DNA of 42,561 bases from contig JAHDSC010000114.1 of NCBI GenBank assembly GCA_018432925.1, forward strand, positions 1 to 42,561, read 5' to 3'. Every line of letters begins with the position of its first letter. The first letter of the stretch is position 1. Under the pieces are notes generated by a model. That model was given only the letters and a program-made list of their open reading frames with translations. It searched no databases and had not been told where the DNA came from. The translations under genes and the position numbers were made by a program. Shown one piece after another: positions 24,866-33,905 of the stretch. The stretch comes from Desulfobacterales bacterium. Lineage in GTDB: Bacteria > Desulfobacterota > Desulfobacteria > Desulfobacterales > JAHDSC01.

Positions 24866-25309
24866 TTATCGTTTATTCAGTTCATTATATTTCTGAACAA
24901 TATCATAGATGCCGTAATCAAAAATGCGTATCGTTTTGTTAATCGTTTCAACCTGTTGCTGAAGATCGGCCCCGGTGACCACAAGTGCCTGCGAGTCGGC
25001 ATATAACCATATATGTCTTCTCATCATGATCAGCGCATATATGGCTTCCTCCAAAGAAATTCCCTCTTTGTATCTTTCTTCCGCATATTTCTTGAAATAT
25101 TCGTGAACTTCTATGTAAGGCTTCTCACTAAAATATATCTCTCTCAGATTTTTACAAAAGTCTACAGCATGGAGGACGCATTGATCCTGGGTGGTGCTGT
25201 GGTATGAAGGCGTCCTGGGATTGGTTCTCACCGCTTTGCACCATCGTTCAGAAATTTCTCCTGCATGACGTTCCGTAACATCAATCAACTTGTCAGCAAA
25301 TGCTTTCAT
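24866..25309 (-). CDS. RsbRD N-terminal-like sensor domain protein
   Basis: A 147-residue all-helical soluble protein resembling the RsbRD/RsbT co-antagonist N-terminal domain: start KAFADKLIDVTERHAGEISERWCKAV, then RNLREIYF-like and EEAIYALIMMRRHIWLY, ending in DYGIYDIVQKYNELNK. The family call is from pattern memory. Such domains are thought to sense signals upstream of stress or two-component outputs; no output domain is present, so this is a stand-alone module. GGAGGGAGGAAC gives a strong ribosome binding site before the ATG. A strong terminator follows. No partner gene is adjacent. Confidence 0.65.
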   Translation of the reverse strand: MKAFADKLIDVTERHAGEISERWCKAVRTNPRTPSYHSTTQDQCVLHAVDFCKNLREIYFSEKPYIEVHEYFKKYAEERYKEGISLEEAIYALIMMRRHIWLYADSQALVVTGADLQQQVETINKTIRIFDYGIYDIVQKYNELNKR

Positions 25310-25530
25310 AATGTTCCTCCCTCCTGTATTGTTGCCCTTAAAATGTTTTCAAATCCTAATCAAGCCCATTTAAGCACCGAACCTGAAGCCTGAATCTCAA
25401 CTTGAATTTTTTAAAGCATCTGGAGAGTCTTTGATAATATTCTATATTTATATATCATTTTCAGTAATCACGGTCAACCGGCTTTAGAGAGCGGGTATTT
25501 CATCGGCAATCTTTAACGGAATTTTTTGTC

Positions 25531-25935
25531 ATGGCTATTGAGTCATTTTGTCTCCCGGCGATGTGAAACCGCCCATGGAAGGATAACGATTTCCTTTTCG
25601 AAGGAAAAATTCAGATATGCGGACATTGGATCGTTATTGTTGTATTTCAAAGAGGTTTTAATGTTTCGGCCCGGCAAGGGAAAAAACACATTTGCGAAAT
25701 CCGAGAGAAAGCCGATACCAAATATGTCGATGCTTTTTCCGCCGAGTTCAAAAAATTGCAGGATGATTTCGGCAATAACGTTTCAATCGGAGGATTCCGT
25801 GACACTTTCATGTTTCGATTCGGACATTTTAAAAAACCAAACGAATCGAACGTGGGCGACTTGCCTGCATCGCTTACGCTCGACAAGACCATGGGATCGT
25901 ATCAGGATCTCCTTCCGCTATTCAGAGGTTGGTAA
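25531..25935 (+). pseudogene. Unrecognised coding remnant with in-frame TGA
   Basis: The frame opened by ATG at 25531 meets TGA at 25564-25566, then stays open to TAA at 25933-25935. The open part (about 122 codons) reads like protein: DAFSAEFKKLQDDFGNNVSI and FRFGHFKKPNESN, with mixed polar and hydrophobic residues, unlike the Ser/Arg-rich overlapping frames. No ATG, GTG or TTG occurs soon after the stop and no ribosome binding site is seen. I do not recognise the family. Interpretation as a gene broken by one stop is inference; readthrough is possible but unsupported. It converges with the glycosylase gene, overlapping by 18 bases. Confidence 0.4.
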
Positions 25936-26376
25936 CATCCCTGTATGCGGTTGTTTTTCCCATGACCGGATGCCACCGGGCAGGATCTTGAAAATGGGAT
26001 GAGCGTCCGGCAATTTCGTTCTGCCCAGTGACGGGTCTTGCATGCCATGGCGTTTACAAAGTTTCAGTTTCAGGCGTTCCCACTCAAACAGCAGCTGTCC
26101 TCTCGTTTCGGCAATTTTTTGGTTGGTCTTTCTATGGACGATCTTGCTTATGTCAAACCGGTAGCCCCGACGGACGGCTTCTTGATGAACCACTATCAAG
26201 TAAGACGCGATACTGGCAACGGGATCATCTTGTTTTCTGAATCGCTCAAGTTGAGGATGTTTTCGATACCCTTTCGTCTCGCCGAGAAGAACCTTTTGTG
26301 CAAGAAGCGCCTCTCGCCACAGCGCCAGAAGGCCCTGAGGGTCAAGATATCTCGGGTGAAGTGTCCAGATACGCAT
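25918..26376 (-). CDS. Pyrimidine-dimer DNA glycosylase family protein (T4 endonuclease V-like)
   Basis: Predicted repair enzyme that excises UV-induced pyrimidine dimers. The N-terminus MRIWTLHPRYLDPQGLLALW and the segment GETKGYRKHPQLERFRKQDDP are characteristic of bacterial Pyr_excise (PF03013) proteins; EAVRRGYRFDISKI follows. Length 152 residues fits a single domain. I recognise the family from sequence pattern; catalytic residues were not mapped onto T4 endonuclease V. GGAAGG lies 10 bases before the ATG. It sits alone in the repeat-rich island, which may point to acquisition. Confidence 0.75.
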   Translation of the reverse strand: MRIWTLHPRYLDPQGLLALWREALLAQKVLLGETKGYRKHPQLERFRKQDDPVASIASYLIVVHQEAVRRGYRFDISKIVHRKTNQKIAETRGQLLFEWERLKLKLCKRHGMQDPSLGRTKLPDAHPIFKILPGGIRSWEKQPHTGMLPTSE

Positions 26377-27144
26377 TCAGAAAGACCTTCCTTCGGAGCG
26401 TAGCGCTCAGAGTATGAAATAGATTATAAAGAAGCACACCATTGCTAATGCAGTTAAACAGTTCGGTACTGAAACCCGATGGAATAGGTTTGATTTTTTT
26501 CAATCCGGTGTTTGAATCGATATTTTCGACCATTTTGATGGGTAGCCGATGAATGCCGAAAGAGCGATTTTTCCTGAGTCGTCGGTAAAATCGGCCGGAA
26601 GCGGCAGATAACGTCAGTGGCCGCGTATGATTGAGCATTCGGAATCCCGGTTGAATCTGAACCTCATTTAACACTTTCGTGCACGGTAAAAAGAACTTAC
26701 CGATTTTTAGAAAAGAAATATGATTTGGACGCTGAAATCAGATTCCGGTTGATCCATGGCAGCGATCCTAACTGCTTGATATGTTGCGATTCAACTGTAT
26801 TCGGGGAGATATGCAAGATTTTGAGATTGTATGTAAGCTTTAAGTTACTTTAGCTTTTTTATTGGCGATCTGCAAATAAAAATACAACATTACTATGATC
26901 GATCGGGATCTTCGTGTCGGTACGGATATTGACTCTGCTTGTTCAGCTTGACAAATTCCTTATAACGATCCGGAATTCCCGGTTGATCGGGGTGGCAGCA
27001 ACGGCCTTTCATCCGTCCGGCGTAAAGTTGAAAGGGGCGATATTTTCTCTCATCACAGATCGCCTTGGAAGATGAATGTATCAAAGCGACGACGGATCAA
27101 TGGATTTCGGGTAGCTATTTATATCACCGAAGACTGCATACACG
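26377..27144. other. Gene-poor region with possible decayed coding sequence
   Basis: No intact gene is recognised in 768 bases. A minus-strand frame at 26893-27084 reads protein-like near its end and is listed separately. The minus-strand frame 26342-26674 is Arg/Ser/Asn-rich and not family-like. Parts around 26820-26890 are A/T-rich. Confidence 0.35.
26893..27096 (-). pseudogene. Possible 3' end of a lost gene
   Basis: A minus-strand frame of about 67 codons, starting just after a TGA, reads SVVALIHSSSKAICDERK and later GIPDRYKEFVKLNKQSQYP, which looks like natural protein. It lacks a ribosome binding site and ends at TAG. The family is not recognised. It could also be a chance frame. Confidence 0.25.
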
Positions 27145-27297
27145 TTTAACAGGGTGTTGAAAAACTGCGACTGAGGCCGCCATTCAGCGTTGCACGGCTC
27201 TCTCCAATGCTCACATATGCTTGAATATGCTGCGCTTGTCGCTTCGCCGTGCGCCTTGCCTGACGGCCTGATTCTTGTTTTTCAACACCCTGTTAAA
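27145..27297. repeat. Palindromic ~150-bp repeat element, copy 3 (diverged)
   Basis: Terminal repeats TTTAACAGGGTGTTGAAAAA and complement span 27145-27297. The inner arm reads GCACGGC (27192-27198) and GCCGTGC (27246-27252), a perfect 7-bp pair; copies 1, 2 and 4 have GCGGGGC/GCCGCGC. Changes on one arm are matched on the other. Same orientation as copies 1 and 2. Confidence 0.9.
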
Positions 27298-27700
27298 GGT
27301 TCTCATCGGCTCAGGGGATTTCCGAGATTTGTTTCATTAGTCCGATAGGTCTCCAGCTGCTATTAAATCGACTAATTCAGAAAAGATGCGGAATTTTTGA
27401 CAGGACAAGCTTTTAATCATATGTCCGACAACTTGCAAACCGTTCGGTTTATCCTTCATAACATTCCAAACACAGATACGGGCGATCCGGATTTTCTATT
27501 CCGGCAGCAAAGCGATAGAAAAGGCTTAATCCTTTCGTTGAATCCCGTCTCTAAACCAAACCCGAGATTGCTGACATGAATTCAGACTGTTATTATGGAT
27601 TTTGATTGTCCACCCGAAGATTGATAATTAGCATAAAATGAACAGGATATCTTCGGGGCGGACTTGTCTCAAATGCAAAAATCGCACGATGCCTTCGGCG
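27298..27700 (+). pseudogene. Gap with a HAMP/PAS-like sensor remnant
   Basis: In this 403-base gap, a plus-strand frame (27376-27579) reads KDAEFLTGQAFNHMSDNLQ, close to the end of a HAMP linker (pattern DEIG-LA-AFN-M-NL), then FILHNIPN as at the start of a PAS domain. Stops close the frame on both sides; an upstream frame reading SPIGLQLLLNRL could be the HAMP start after a frameshift. No intact gene is present. Probably a relic of a sensor kinase, but the match is short and judged by eye. Confidence 0.3.
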
Positions 27701-28789
27701 CTATCCGTTTTTTCGTTCAAAATTTTTCATAAAATCGGTCAAAGCCTCGACCGCCGAAAGCGATACGGCATTATATAGAGACGCTCGGCAGCCGCCAACG
27801 CTGCGATGCCCCTTAAGCCCGCCCAGATCGTTGTCCAGTGCTTCCTGAATAAATTGTTTTTCCAGGTTTTCATTCGGAAGACGGAAGGTTACATTCATCT
27901 TGGATCGACTTCCCGGCGTCGCGGTTCCTCGATAAAAGCCGCCGGCATCGATTGTGCTATAAATGAGTTCCGCCTTTTTGCGGTTTATCTCCGCCATCTT
28001 TTCAAGTCCACCGATTGTCTCTTCGAGCCACTTCAATACAAGATGGACCGCATAAATCGCAACACATGGGGGCGTGTTATACAGTGATTTCTTTTCAGAA
28101 AAGATGGTATATTTCAGCATGGTCGGCAGATTATCCGGTACCCTTTCCAACATATCATTCCGGATGACGACCATGCATACCCCCGCAGGTCCGAGATTTT
28201 TCTGAGCACCTGCATAGAAGAGCCCAAAAGGCTTTGCATCAAAAGGCCTGCTCATCATATCGGAGGACATGTCTGCAATGAGCGGAATCCCTTTTGTGTC
28301 GGGAAAGGCCGGCCATTGAGTTCCTTTTATGGTATTGTTCGAGGTGATATGGACATATTCCGCATCGCCGCTGAATTGAATATTCTGCGGAATATAGGAA
28401 TAATCCCTGTCCTCGGAAGAGGCGACAACCTTGATTTTTTTACCCTGAATCCTGGCTTCTTTTATCGCCTTTTCAGACCATGTTCCGGTATTCACATAGT
28501 CTGCCGATTTTCCTTCCCGCAACAGATTCATTGGAATCATGCAAAACTGCATGCTTGCTCCGCTCTGGCAGAAAAGAACGTGAAATCTGTCGTCCAGATT
28601 CAAGAGGCGCTTCGTTCTGGAGATGGCATCATCTAAGATGCTTTCAAAATCTTTGGACCTGTGGCTGATTTCGGTGATCGACATGCCGGTTCCATTGAGG
28701 TTTAAAAAAGATTCTTTGATTTCTTCAAGAACGCTGAGCGGAAGTGCGGCCGGTCCCGGGTTGAAATTATAGATTCTATTTTTTTTCAT
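27701..28789 (-). CDS. serC: Phosphoserine aminotransferase
   Basis: PLP enzyme of serine biosynthesis, converting 3-phosphohydroxypyruvate and glutamate to phosphoserine (also used in PLP synthesis in some bacteria). Features: NFNPGPAALPLSVLEEI at the N-terminus, GTGMSITEISHRS, and the Schiff-base Lys197 in YAGAQKNLGPAG; the C-terminal block is GGLKGHRSVGGCRASLYNAV. Length 362 residues, standard. GGAGG lies 9 bases before the ATG. It diverges from hisD across 352 bases; no other serine gene is adjacent. Confidence 0.97.
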   Translation of the reverse strand: MKKNRIYNFNPGPAALPLSVLEEIKESFLNLNGTGMSITEISHRSKDFESILDDAISRTKRLLNLDDRFHVLFCQSGASMQFCMIPMNLLREGKSADYVNTGTWSEKAIKEARIQGKKIKVVASSEDRDYSYIPQNIQFSGDAEYVHITSNNTIKGTQWPAFPDTKGIPLIADMSSDMMSRPFDAKPFGLFYAGAQKNLGPAGVCMVVIRNDMLERVPDNLPTMLKYTIFSEKKSLYNTPPCVAIYAVHLVLKWLEETIGGLEKMAEINRKKAELIYSTIDAGGFYRGTATPGSRSKMNVTFRLPNENLEKQFIQEALDNDLGGLKGHRSVGGCRASLYNAVSLSAVEALTDFMKNFERKNG

Positions 28790-29141
28790 ATGGTGTCCTC
28801 CAGTAGGCTTGCTTGTTGAAACAGGGTTCTTTATTTTTTTCTTTTTTAAAAACTACAAAATGTGCAGATAGATCAAAATTTGTCAATCAGTATTTTTCAA
28901 CCCTCCCGTCTTTTTGATATCGTTGTGCGCGAAATCTTGACAAAACGCACGTTCTTATTTTAAGGCTTTTGTAAATGGTTTTGGGTTTGCATGAAAAGAA
29001 CCGGTTTTTGGTTTTATTCTCGGCGCAGGCGGCTTGGTACTTTTTATGTTCCGTCGAATTCTGAAAGGGTGGCCCTTATGATAGGATAAGGGCAGGCGGG
29101 GAGGCTCGGATGTCAATCTTGGAAATAAGAAAGAGACCGGA
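28790..29141. promoter_or_regulatory. Divergent control region between serC and hisD
   Basis: No gene in 352 bases. A TTGACA at 28937-28942 on the plus strand with a weak TTTAAG 16 bases later could serve hisD, with a ~180-base leader. A TTGACA on the minus strand (28881-28886) could serve serC, but its -10 match is poor. Both are tentative. Confidence 0.3.
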
Positions 29142-30452
29142 ATGAAAATCTATAATTATTCATCAGTATCAGCCGAAAAAAGAATTTCGGCAATTGTTAA
29201 CCGCGGACTTGCGTTCAAGAAAAAAGATTTTCTCGAAATTACACGTATCCTCGAAGAAATCCGAAGATACGGTGACAAGGCACTCATAAAGTACGTGAAC
29301 CTTTTTGATGCTCCCGATATGGGCATGGAATCACTGAAGGTTACTCAAGAGGAGATGGATACCGCCCTTGAAAGGGTGGAACAATCCTTTTTAAACGCAC
29401 TAAATCGTGCGGCAGATCAGATTGAATCGTTTCATAGACAGCAACTTGGCAGGTCATGGATCAACACGGAAAGACCCGGCACCCTTCTCGGCCAGTTGAT
29501 AAACCCGGTCGATGCGGCGGGTGTTTATGTGCCCGGGGGAAAAGGGGGCGAAACCCCCCTGGTTTCTTCTGCACTGATGGGGGCGATTCCTGCCGGAATC
29601 GCCGGTGTAAAAAAGATTATTATGGTAACCCCGCCGAGGAAGGACGGAACGGTTAACCCTCATTTGCTTGTGGCGGCCAAGAAAGCCGGTGTTCATGGGG
29701 TATACAAAGCGGGCAGTGCCTGGGCGATTGCCGCTTTGGCCTACGGAACCGAGACGATTCCAAAGGTTGATGTGATCGTCGGTCCAGGAAATATTTATGT
29801 GACGCTTGCCAAAAAAATCGTATCCGGTAGCGTCGGGATCGATATGCTTGCCGGCCCAAGCGAAATACTCGTAATTGCCGATCGTTCGGCGAATCCGGAA
29901 TTCATTGCAGCAGACCTGTTATCCCAGGCGGAACATGATCCGATGGCTTCCTCCATGCTTGTTACCGATTCCAAACAAATGGCAAAAGCGGTTTGTTCCG
30001 CCCTGAAAGAGCAGGTGAAGCATCTTTTCCGTAAAAAGATCGTCGAGGAATCCCTTGCCAAATATGGCGCGATCATAACGGTGCCCGATCTTGCCGTTGC
30101 GATTGAAGTTGCCAACCGGATTGCTCCGGAACACCTTCAACTTCAGGTAAAAGATCCTTTTGAATATATCGGGCAAATCCGGCACGCCGGTGCCGTATTT
30201 ATCGGAAGTTACACCCCGGAGCCTGTAGGAGATTATATGGCGGGACCGAACCATGTTCTGCCGACCGCCGGTACGGCAAGATTCGCTTCGGCACTATCTG
30301 TGGATCATTTCCTTAAAAAAACCAGTCTGATCCATTATTCCTTGGAATCCTTTGAGAGGGAAGCAAAAGATATTATTCGTTTGGCCGAGATTGAAGGACT
30401 GGATGCACATGCATATTCCATAAAGATCCGCCTACAGCCGAAAGACATTTGA
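29142..30452 (+). CDS. hisD: Histidinol dehydrogenase
   Basis: Zinc enzyme for the last two oxidations of histidine synthesis, histidinol to histidine with NAD. Features: VYVPGGKGGETPLVSSALMG near 128, the VDVIVGPGNIYVTLAKK block, Gln262 and His265 in SQAEHDPMAS (zinc site), Glu330-His331 in IAPEHLQLQV (catalytic base pair) and GPNHVLPTAGTARF. Length 436 residues, normal. No other his gene is next to it, so here it is detached from the pathway operon. HisD-like enzymes acting on other alcohols exist, but all main motifs fit the histidine enzyme. Confidence 0.95.
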   Translation: MKIYNYSSVSAEKRISAIVNRGLAFKKKDFLEITRILEEIRRYGDKALIKYVNLFDAPDMGMESLKVTQEEMDTALERVEQSFLNALNRAADQIESFHRQQLGRSWINTERPGTLLGQLINPVDAAGVYVPGGKGGETPLVSSALMGAIPAGIAGVKKIIMVTPPRKDGTVNPHLLVAAKKAGVHGVYKAGSAWAIAALAYGTETIPKVDVIVGPGNIYVTLAKKIVSGSVGIDMLAGPSEILVIADRSANPEFIAADLLSQAEHDPMASSMLVTDSKQMAKAVCSALKEQVKHLFRKKIVEESLAKYGAIITVPDLAVAIEVANRIAPEHLQLQVKDPFEYIGQIRHAGAVFIGSYTPEPVGDYMAGPNHVLPTAGTARFASALSVDHFLKKTSLIHYSLESFEREAKDIIRLAEIEGLDAHAYSIKIRLQPKDI

Positions 30453-30491
30453 ACGGTCATACATAATAACTTTTTCTGAAAGAAACATCAA

Positions 30492-30601
30492 AATCGATAC
30501 GGTTCCAAGATGTTTTTTATTTTTTACTTCGATTGAAAGACCTTGGCCGGAAGCAAGATGACAGAAATTTACGGGTTCACATATCGCAAGCCGTATCGAT
30601 T
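30492..30601. repeat. 11-bp inverted repeat between hisD and the radical SAM gene
   Basis: AATCGATACGG (30492-30502) is repeated inverted as CCGTATCGATT (30591-30601), 88 bases apart, in the gap between two convergent genes. It could form the base of a long transcript hairpin or be a binding-site pair. Role unknown. Confidence 0.4.
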
Positions 30602-30604
30602 GGT

Positions 30605-31624
30605 TCAATCGGAGGCTGAATTTTTTGCCGGGCCGGAAACATCTCGAACGAACGGGTTTTTCCTATTGTTGAAATCCGGCAAATATTCTTCCGATGCCTC
30701 CATTTCCTGAACCCATCCTCTTTCGAAACCAAGGGCATGGATAAGTTCAACGACTTCGTCATACTCTGACGCCGATATTTTTCTTGATAGGCGCGGAATC
30801 CCCGGTGCCAGGTGGCAGGGATAGTATTGCGCCATGATGCTGACCGTTACCCGGTTGGAAAGCTCTCTGGCAAGCCATGTGAGGGAATCTTCACTTCCTG
30901 CGGTATTGTTGGGCAAGATCAGGTGACGGACAATGATCCCCTTGCGTGCCACTCCGTCCTTGTCGGTCTCCAGATCACCAACCTGCCGATACATTTCTTT
31001 AATCGCCTGACGTGAATATCGAACATAATCCGGAGCTTTTGAAAATTCTTTCGCATAATGATCCGAGGCATATTTCAGGTCGGGCAAGTAAATATCAATA
31101 AGGCCGTTTAATTCCTCCAATGAAGAAAGTATCTCATATGCGTTACTATTGTAAACCAGTGGAATCCGTAGACCCATGGGTATTGCGGCAAGCAGAGCCC
31201 GCATCAGTTGAGGCAAAAAATGGGAAACAGAGACCAGATTGATGTTATGACAACCGAGTTCATTCTGGAGGTGGAGCATCTGCCCGGCCAGCGCATCAAA
31301 GTCCGCTTCGGAGGGTATGCAACTTGTGGAAGACTGACTGATCTGATGATTCTGGCAATAAACACATTTCATGTTGCAGTTCCCGAAAAAAATTGTTCCC
31401 GACCCACGGTTTCCGGAAATCGCGGGTTCTTCGCCATGGTGGTTACAGAAAGAGGCTACGACCGGCAAAAAACCCGAACGGCAGAACCCGTGTTGATTTT
31501 TCAACCGGTTTACCCGGCACTGTCGGGGACAAATATCACAGGCGGCCAACCGCGCTTCCATTGCCGCAGCTCTCTTCTCCAGTTCTCCGGAACGATATAA
31601 CTCAATATATCCAGGCTCAAACAT
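30605..31624 (-). CDS. PflX-like radical SAM protein (COG1313), PflA family
   Basis: Radical SAM protein related to pyruvate-formate-lyase activases. The CX3CX2C cluster is in FGNCNMKCVYCQNHQIS at about 82-98; an N-terminal Cys group (CDICPRQCRVNRL, then GFCRSGF) precedes it, typical of the uncharacterised PflX group; YNSNAYE and DIYLPDLKYA follow. Length 339 residues. Target unknown; no glycyl-radical enzyme is seen in the window, so an activase role is only family inference. It converges with hisD. Confidence 0.85.
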   Translation of the reverse strand: MFEPGYIELYRSGELEKRAAAMEARLAACDICPRQCRVNRLKNQHGFCRSGFLPVVASFCNHHGEEPAISGNRGSGTIFFGNCNMKCVYCQNHQISQSSTSCIPSEADFDALAGQMLHLQNELGCHNINLVSVSHFLPQLMRALLAAIPMGLRIPLVYNSNAYEILSSLEELNGLIDIYLPDLKYASDHYAKEFSKAPDYVRYSRQAIKEMYRQVGDLETDKDGVARKGIIVRHLILPNNTAGSEDSLTWLARELSNRVTVSIMAQYYPCHLAPGIPRLSRKISASEYDEVVELIHALGFERGWVQEMEASEEYLPDFNNRKNPFVRDVSGPAKNSASD

Positions 31625-31862
31625 CTACCGACCATCCCAGTTGATTTTTTTGTGAGGCCAAATGCCTTCCAATCCTGTTTTTGTTTTGATTCCGCTCAAT
31701 CAGAAATGAATCGGCTGAAAAATACGCTTCGCCCGATTCCATAATTTCTTTCTATCCGATTTAAACGACTTGCCAAGTCGCAGACGAATATTTAATAATA
31801 TTTTGCAGGCTCAGAAGAAAGTCAAATCAAAAACATAACTTTTAATCCCGGTGGAGGTAACC

Positions 31863-33872
31863 ATGGCTTTCAGTGACTTAAAACCTTTTTTTCAACCGGC
31901 AGGCGTTGCAGTGATCGGGGCTTCGGAAAATCCTGAAAAACTGGGGCATGAAATTGTTAAAAACCTGTTGGGTGGCGGCTTTAAGGGGCCGGTTTATCCA
32001 ATTAATCCTAAGCGGGATCGGATCCTGGGATTAGATTGTTTCAAAAACGTAAAGGATATTCCGGGACCGGTTGACCTTGCGGTCCTTATTATTCCGGCAC
32101 CTTTCGTGACCTCTGCGATTCGGGATTGCGGAACAAGAGGTGTAAAAGCTGCCATCATTATAACCGGCGGTTTCAGCGAAACGGGACCGGAGGGAGAAAG
32201 GTTACAAAAAACGCTTGCTCAGACTGCTCAGGAACATAAAGTTCGTCTGATCGGCCCTAATTGTCAGGGAGTCAACAATCCGTATCATAACCTGTGTGCC
32301 TCCTGGCCGCTTCTCACTCACCAAGGTCGGGTCGCGGTCATCAGCCAAAGCGGAACGGTCGGGGCTGCCATGATGGATTGGTTTTCCATTGAAGAACTGG
32401 GGGTTTCCAGTTTTGTGAGTATGGGAAACCGGGCAGATGTGGATGAGTCTGATTTGATTGAATATTTCAATAATGATTCAGCCACCGGGGTTATCGCCCT
32501 ATATCTGGAAGGCGTGAAGCGGCCCGCCCGTTTCCGGAAGGTACTGGCAAATCGTAAAAAGCCGATCGTCATACTCAAATCGGGACGTACGCCAAGGGGA
32601 AAAGTTGCGGCCGAATCCCATACAAAATCTCTGGCCGGTGCGGATGCCATTTATACCGCTCTTTTCCGATATCATGGAGTTTGTCAGGCGGAAACAATCG
32701 AGGAGTTTTTCGATTTTGCGAAGGCCTGGGCTTACCTTGAGCCACCTGCCGGCAATCGCATTCTATTCATAACAACTTCAGGTGGCGCAGCCATTTTGGC
32801 CACCGATACCGCTGAACTTGAAGGGCTGGAAACATCTCCGCTGCCGAAAAAGCTGGCCGAGGAGCTGGAGGGGATAATTCCCGTGCATGCCATTCGGGCC
32901 AATCCACTTGATCTTACGGGTGATGCCAACGCCGAAATGTTCCAGGAAGTGATTCGGCGGGCACGGAGCTATTATGATGTTCTTGGGATTGTCTTTGGAG
33001 ATCCGATTCGAAATGCTTCGCGGGTGGTCACTCCCGGTGCGAATGAACTCATTGTTTTTCTCGGCGGTGCGGAGGTGGAGCGTGAAGAAAGGGGGAAGAT
33101 GCATCGACGGGGTGTCCCCGTGTTTCCAACTCCTGATAGAGGCATGAAAGAATTGGCTCAATTGATTCCGGCGCAGAAAAAAAATACGCCCGCAGGCGTG
33201 ACACTTCCTTCGGCGATCGGCCAAACTCTGCTGAGTTTCAGCGAATGTGTTGAATTCTTGGTTGCCCGGGAGGTCAATTTTATTCCCAGCCGTTTTGCAG
33301 ACAGCCCTTCCAAAGCATCGGATCTGGCCGTTCAAATCGGTTTCCCTGTAGCTTTGAAAATCGATTCGCGCGATATCCTTCATAAATCCGATGCGGGAGG
33401 AGTCAAGCTTAACCTGCGCTCGATTGATGAGATGCAAAGGGCTTACAACCAAATGATTTATAACATTAAAACTCGTTATCCGAAAGCAAGGATCAATGGG
33501 GGGGTGGTTAGTGCCATGGCCTCTCCCGGCCTGGAGGTAATCCTGGGAATGAATCGCGACCCTCAATTCGGACCGGTTTTGATCTTCGGGCTGGGCGGAA
33601 TAAACGTTGAGCTGTTTCGCGACGTCTCAATGCGGGTTTTGCCTATCGATCGGGAGGAAGCGGTAAAAATGATTCATGAAATTAAAGGAGCTCCGCTTAT
33701 CAAGGGATATCGTGGTCAACCGCCGATAGATGAAAAGGATCTGGTGGATTTGCTTCTAAAGCTGGCCCACATAGCAGAAGCGCATCCAGATATCATGGAA
33801 ATCGACTTGAACCCGGTGATTGCCTACCCGGAAGGGACGGTTGTCGTCGACGCGCGGATCATGAGGAAATGA
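31863..33872 (+). CDS. Acyl-CoA synthetase (NDP-forming), fused alpha-beta, second copy
   Basis: Same domain order as the gene at 7547: CoA-binding Rossmann domain (FFQPAGVAVIGAS), CoA-ligase part with SQSGTVGAA and presumed phospho-His253 in ESHTKSLAGA, then ATP-grasp (VALKIDSRDILHKSDAGG, FGLGGINVEL, EIDLNPVIA). About 669 residues, some 50 shorter than the first copy, mostly in the middle. The ATG at 31863 has GGAGGT at ideal spacing; a GTG at 31851 overlaps that site and is unlikely. The paralogues are clearly diverged, so different acyl substrates are likely. It stands alone, with a 238-base gap upstream. Confidence 0.92.
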   Translation: MAFSDLKPFFQPAGVAVIGASENPEKLGHEIVKNLLGGGFKGPVYPINPKRDRILGLDCFKNVKDIPGPVDLAVLIIPAPFVTSAIRDCGTRGVKAAIIITGGFSETGPEGERLQKTLAQTAQEHKVRLIGPNCQGVNNPYHNLCASWPLLTHQGRVAVISQSGTVGAAMMDWFSIEELGVSSFVSMGNRADVDESDLIEYFNNDSATGVIALYLEGVKRPARFRKVLANRKKPIVILKSGRTPRGKVAAESHTKSLAGADAIYTALFRYHGVCQAETIEEFFDFAKAWAYLEPPAGNRILFITTSGGAAILATDTAELEGLETSPLPKKLAEELEGIIPVHAIRANPLDLTGDANAEMFQEVIRRARSYYDVLGIVFGDPIRNASRVVTPGANELIVFLGGAEVEREERGKMHRRGVPVFPTPDRGMKELAQLIPAQKKNTPAGVTLPSAIGQTLLSFSECVEFLVAREVNFIPSRFADSPSKASDLAVQIGFPVALKIDSRDILHKSDAGGVKLNLRSIDEMQRAYNQMIYNIKTRYPKARINGGVVSAMASPGLEVILGMNRDPQFGPVLIFGLGGINVELFRDVSMRVLPIDREEAVKMIHEIKGAPLIKGYRGQPPIDEKDLVDLLLKLAHIAEAHPDIMEIDLNPVIAYPEGTVVVDARIMRK

Positions 33873-33905
33873 AGAGAAAAGTAAGAATCCGGTCACAGGA
33901 AACGT

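Noticed and set aside
25526-26002. 158-codon plus-strand frame
   Set aside because: Ser/Arg-rich composition; it overlaps the more protein-like frame at 25531-25935 and the glycosylase gene.
26342-26674. 110-codon minus-strand frame upstream of the glycosylase gene
   Set aside because: No ribosome binding site or family features, and it overlaps the glycosylase start in another frame.
27701-30452. serC and hisD as part of one amino-acid operon
   Set aside because: They diverge across 352 bases and no other ser or his gene is adjacent.
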